Shown here one piece after another: positions 63,462 through 64,000 of a stretch of 64,000 nucleotides of DNA. Each line of letters opens with the position of its first letter. Position 1 is the first letter of the stretch. The translations under genes and the position numbers were made by a program. The notes under the pieces are model-generated. The model was not told where the DNA came from. It worked only from the letters and a program-made list of their open reading frames with translations, and did no database searches. The DNA is from Sphingomonas sp. LC-1 (GTDB taxonomy: Bacteria; Pseudomonadota; Alphaproteobacteria; Sphingomonadales; Sphingomonadaceae): positions 150,707-214,706 of the forward strand of contig NZ_JANZXB010000008.1 of assembly GCF_025371035.1 (NCBI RefSeq), read 5' to 3'.

Positions 63462-63874
63462 CTATCGAGTGAGCGACTTCGACATGCGGTAATTATGGAT
63501 CGCAACACCGTTGATGGTGAGGTCGTTTCGACCGTCCACGGTGAAGCCTCGACGTTCCAAGAGCCGACGCGCGCCCTCACTCGCTTCAACAAAAAGGGTT
63601 GCGATCCCAGCGTCGATCGCGGCGCTTTCCAAAGCCGCATAGATTGCAGAACCGACGCCAGTTCTTACCACGTCGGAGCGACAATATAGATGATCGATAT
63701 GGCCGTTGGGTTCGAGATCGCCGTAGCCAGCGATCCTACCGTCAGCACCTTCCGCGACCAAGAATATCCGGCCAACCGCTTGCTGAACATAGCGCCCGGC
63801 GTCTGGCTTAAAAGGACTCCAAACAGCGACCTGCTCGGGCGAATAGTCGCTGGTTGCCGCGTGGTGGACCGACC
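63462..63874 (-). pseudogene. GNAT acetyltransferase, 5' end replaced by an IS element
   Basis: The frame from RSVHHAATSDYSPEQVAVW to the end is a GNAT protein (IDHLYCRSDVVRTGVGSAIY; EASEGARRLLERRGF). The first ~17 codons of the open frame (starting at 63923) come from the IS terminus, so the native N-terminus is lost. The IS boundary is placed at 63874/63875. Confidence 0.7.
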
Positions 63875-64000
63875 TGAGCTGCCCCCTTCTGAGTGGTCCA
63901 TGGACTATGACAGTCTGGATCAAAGAAGGGACAACGAATGCCTGCCAAGAAGCACAAGCCCGAGGAGATCATCGGCAAGCTGCGTGAGGTTGAGATCATG
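63875..64000 (+). mobile_element. IS3-family element, left end (continues beyond window)
   Basis: Begins TGAGCTGCCCCCTTCTGAGT, the sort of TG-starting, C-rich terminus found in IS3-family ends. It breaks the GNAT gene and is followed 63 bp inside by a transposase start. The right end lies outside the window. Confidence 0.65.
63938..64000 (+). CDS. IS3-family transposase OrfA, N-terminus (partial)
   Basis: 21 codons visible: MPAKKHKPEEIIGKLREVEI, the usual helix-turn-helix OrfA start of IS3-family elements (KPEEI..KLREVE). AGAAGGG lies about 6 bases upstream. Runs off the right edge; no OrfB is seen. Confidence 0.8.
   Translation, partial: MPAKKHKPEEIIGKLREVEIM

Noticed and set aside
43488-64000. 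Second copy of the tRNA-Glu 3' end (attR)
   Set aside because: Read for the segment TTCGAGTCCCGTAGGGGT; no convincing repeat was seen, so no attachment-site feature is given.
1-64000. CRISPR array, rRNA operon, riboswitch
   Set aside because: No regularly spaced repeats, rRNA segments or recognisable riboswitch cores were seen in the window.

Overview
The window is GC-rich chromosomal DNA from a sphingomonad alphaproteobacterium, most likely Sphingomonas or a close relative. The basis is the protein sequences, the block mutM-rpsT-dnaA divergent from ubiE-ubiB-coaBC-dut, the secB/Tim44-like/mltA/smr block, a class II DAHP synthase, and GTG starts with ATGA/GTGA overlaps. This is inference from recognised families; no database was searched.

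Layout. 1-5058: end of an assimilatory nitrate cluster (nirB C-terminus, nirD, nasA, and a siroheme methyltransferase that supplies the NirB cofactor). 5135-7703: an IS5-type remnant, then a catalase-peroxidase with an export-like N-terminus. 7714-8734: a serine-recombinase remnant abutting tRNA-Leu(CAA), plus two small unknown genes. 8756-13663: comM, then rpmH-rnpA-yidD-yidC-engB (ribosome, RNase P and membrane insertion), where the rnpA start is anomalous. 13766-22320: GST, dapE, smr/mltA/Tim44-like (minus), secB-murJ-trpS-kinase (plus). 22370-32236: mutM-rpsT-dnaA (minus) and the tightly overlapping ubiE...dut...moeB-like run (plus). 32361-43286: galU, wecB-wecC, a phosphatase, an FKBP, rpsU, cysS, an M48 protease and class II aroG.

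43414-about 58 kb: accessory DNA. A tyrosine integrase starts just after tRNA-Glu(CTC). It is followed by an AT-richer secreted trypsin-like/propeller gene with a secreted partner, then a six-gene minus-strand operon led by a MobA/MobL-type relaxase, with an oriT-like inverted repeat upstream of it. No type IV secretion genes are visible, so this fits an integrative mobilizable element rather than a self-transmissible one. The operon also encodes a second, small HUH-like protein and two mutually similar unknown proteins. Its right boundary was not found.

54.7-64 kb: small secreted proteins, several broken genes (lipoprotein with an in-frame stop, truncated SPL-like radical SAM enzyme joined to an autotransporter fragment, epimerase remnant, IS-interrupted acetyltransferase), a DUF2975/YozG-type pair, a retropepsin-like protease, a VOC protein, an M1 peptidase, and the left end of an IS3-family element at the window edge.
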